64,000 nucleotides of DNA from Telmatactis stephensoni (Eukaryota; Cnidaria; Anthozoa; Actiniaria; Isophelliidae), in the NCBI GenBank assembly GCA_029948255.1, contig JALIZF010001835.1, positions 248,001 to 312,000 of the forward strand. The letters are read 5' to 3'. The position numbers and the translations under genes are program-made. Position 1 is the stretch's first letter. The number at the start of each line of letters is the position of its first letter. Shown here piece after piece: positions 62,914 to 64,000 of this stretch. Under the pieces are notes generated by a model, which did no database searches, was not told the origin of the DNA, and worked only from the letters and a program-made list of their open reading frames with translations.

Positions 62914-63847
62914 GACCACCAATGGTTGTTCACCAGCCGAAAGTAAATCCCATAGAGGTCTGCGTCTTTACGGCAAACTTGTGTTCGAAAAACTGAAGGA
63001 AAAAGGAACAATCAGCTTTGATGAGGTAGGGTGTTCAGTCAGTCAATTAGTCAGTCAGCAAGACAGTCGATCGATCGATACGGTCGCTCATTCAGAGTTA
63101 TTAGGCTTTTGGCCAAAGTGTCTGCAAAAACTTGAAAAATGTAGACCAGCTTAATAACTGCTGTTTATGTTAATCGATTTTTGATGTAATATAAATCAAA
63201 TTGGAAGTTGAGGGGGAAGAGCAGACAACAAAGAAAAATGTATGTCAGGGCTGTAATTGCTGGATTTCATGTGTGTTGAGAGTGTGTCCTTAGGACATGA
63301 TTATAGCGCACGCATTTATATATTTGTAGCTCATGCGTCATTACGCTCGCTCTGTTTGTTTGTATGCGCTTAGCAATGCATCTTTCGTTATTGGATGTAT
63401 AATAGTTTCAACGATTTCGTAAAAGTCATTTGTACACCTTTCCTGATGATGACCCGAAAGCTCGGAACTAATAAAAATTGTCAAGTAGACGAAGCAGATA
63501 AGATTAATATACGTATAATTATATAAGTACGAGATCGTTTATTCAATATCTAGCACCTAATTCAAGCAAAGTTTTCATCAGCTGAACGACAAGTTTTCAA
63601 TAGGACATTCTCTGGTTGAGAGCACATGGTGGTCAGTGTTTGACCACCATTTGATGCACATAATGAGATTCAACAGCTGTTTGAAACCAAGAAGTGTTAT
63701 ATTCGGCGCTTGAGGCCAACATTGACCTATCGTTGTTTAGTTCTATTCAGCTTTTTAATACTGATAAACCTTTCTAACCCAAAGGTGGCCGATGAAATTC
63801 ACAGAGATCTTTGTACAACAGAAAAAGGTGCTCAAAGATACTATCAG
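62914..63847 (+). CDS. Divergent second DP-family gene, 5' portion, runs off the window
   Basis: Two exons join in phase 0: 62914-63025 (112 nt) and 63785-63847 (63 nt). Together they read GLRLYGKLVFEKL, KEKGTISFDE, VADEIHRDLCTTEKG and AQRYYQ. This aligns with the DP winged-helix start in the TFDP gene of this window ([26 protein letters not shown]). The intron falls at the same place and phase, and the second exon is 63 nt in both genes. Downstream exons (recognition helix onward) lie beyond the window, and upstream exons were not found. The basic residues before GLR are fewer than in TFDP. It may be a fast-evolving DP paralog or a decayed duplicate; both exons are open and have good GTAGGG and GTAACA donors. 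Confidence 0.7.
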
Positions 63848-64000
63848 GTAACATCTCTGTCTTTTAAGTTCATTTTGAGAACGCCTGCTGAGGGAAGGTG
63901 GCTTAAAGGGGGTGGACCCATGGCTAATGAGACCCTCGCCTAATTTCAGACAAAAAGGCAATTAAAATGTTTGGCCTTGCATTGATACTCATGAAAAGAC

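Overview
This window is animal nuclear DNA, most likely from an anthozoan cnidarian such as a stony coral or sea anemone. The genes have many short exons with GT-AG introns. The DNA is AT-rich and loaded with miniature inverted-repeat elements (MITEs), tRNA-derived SINEs and tetranucleotide tracts, and it carries an intronless Shaker-type K+ channel, a pattern typical of cnidarians. The cnidarian placement is an inference from sequence style and was not checked against a database.

Layout from left to right. (1) 748-13424, minus strand: a complete TFDP (E2F partner DP) gene. It has 15 exons on the main path plus an alternative coding first exon at 8781-9120; a CCAAT/E-box/E2F cluster lies upstream. 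(2) 16529-44716, minus strand: a complete tripeptidyl-peptidase II (TPP2) gene. I placed 41 exons that join in one frame to give 1266 residues with Asp, His, Asn and Ser catalytic residues in order. Its exon 13, which carries the catalytic serine, is the head of a 138-bp tandem array of nine exon copies. (3) 22240-22941, minus strand: an intronless MARCH-type membrane E3 ligase inside a TPP2 intron, bracketed by a roughly 55-bp inverted repeat. (4) 45154-46696, plus strand: RHBDD1/RHBDL4 in three exons, head to head with TPP2 across 437 bp. (5) 51105-52358, plus strand: a single-exon Shaker-family Kv subunit that lacks the PVP gate motif. (6) 62914-63847, plus strand: two exons of a second, divergent DP-family gene that runs off the right edge; one exon has the same length and phase as its TFDP counterpart.

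The rest is intergenic or intronic repeat. It includes several MITE families (one about 140 bp long with at least seven copies here), a perfect 47-bp-arm palindrome at 47905-47999, minisatellites of 34, 36, 27, 12, 81 and 138 bp, one 3' fragment of a non-LTR retrotransposon, and many GGAA/GGGA/GAGT tracts.

Functionally, TPP2 (cytosolic peptide trimming downstream of the proteasome) and RHBDD1 (ER membrane protein degradation) share a possible bidirectional promoter and are both proteostasis genes. TFDP and the DP-like gene belong to the E2F/DP cell-cycle network. E2F-like motifs lie upstream of TFDP, inside the last large TPP2 intron and upstream of the DP-like exons.
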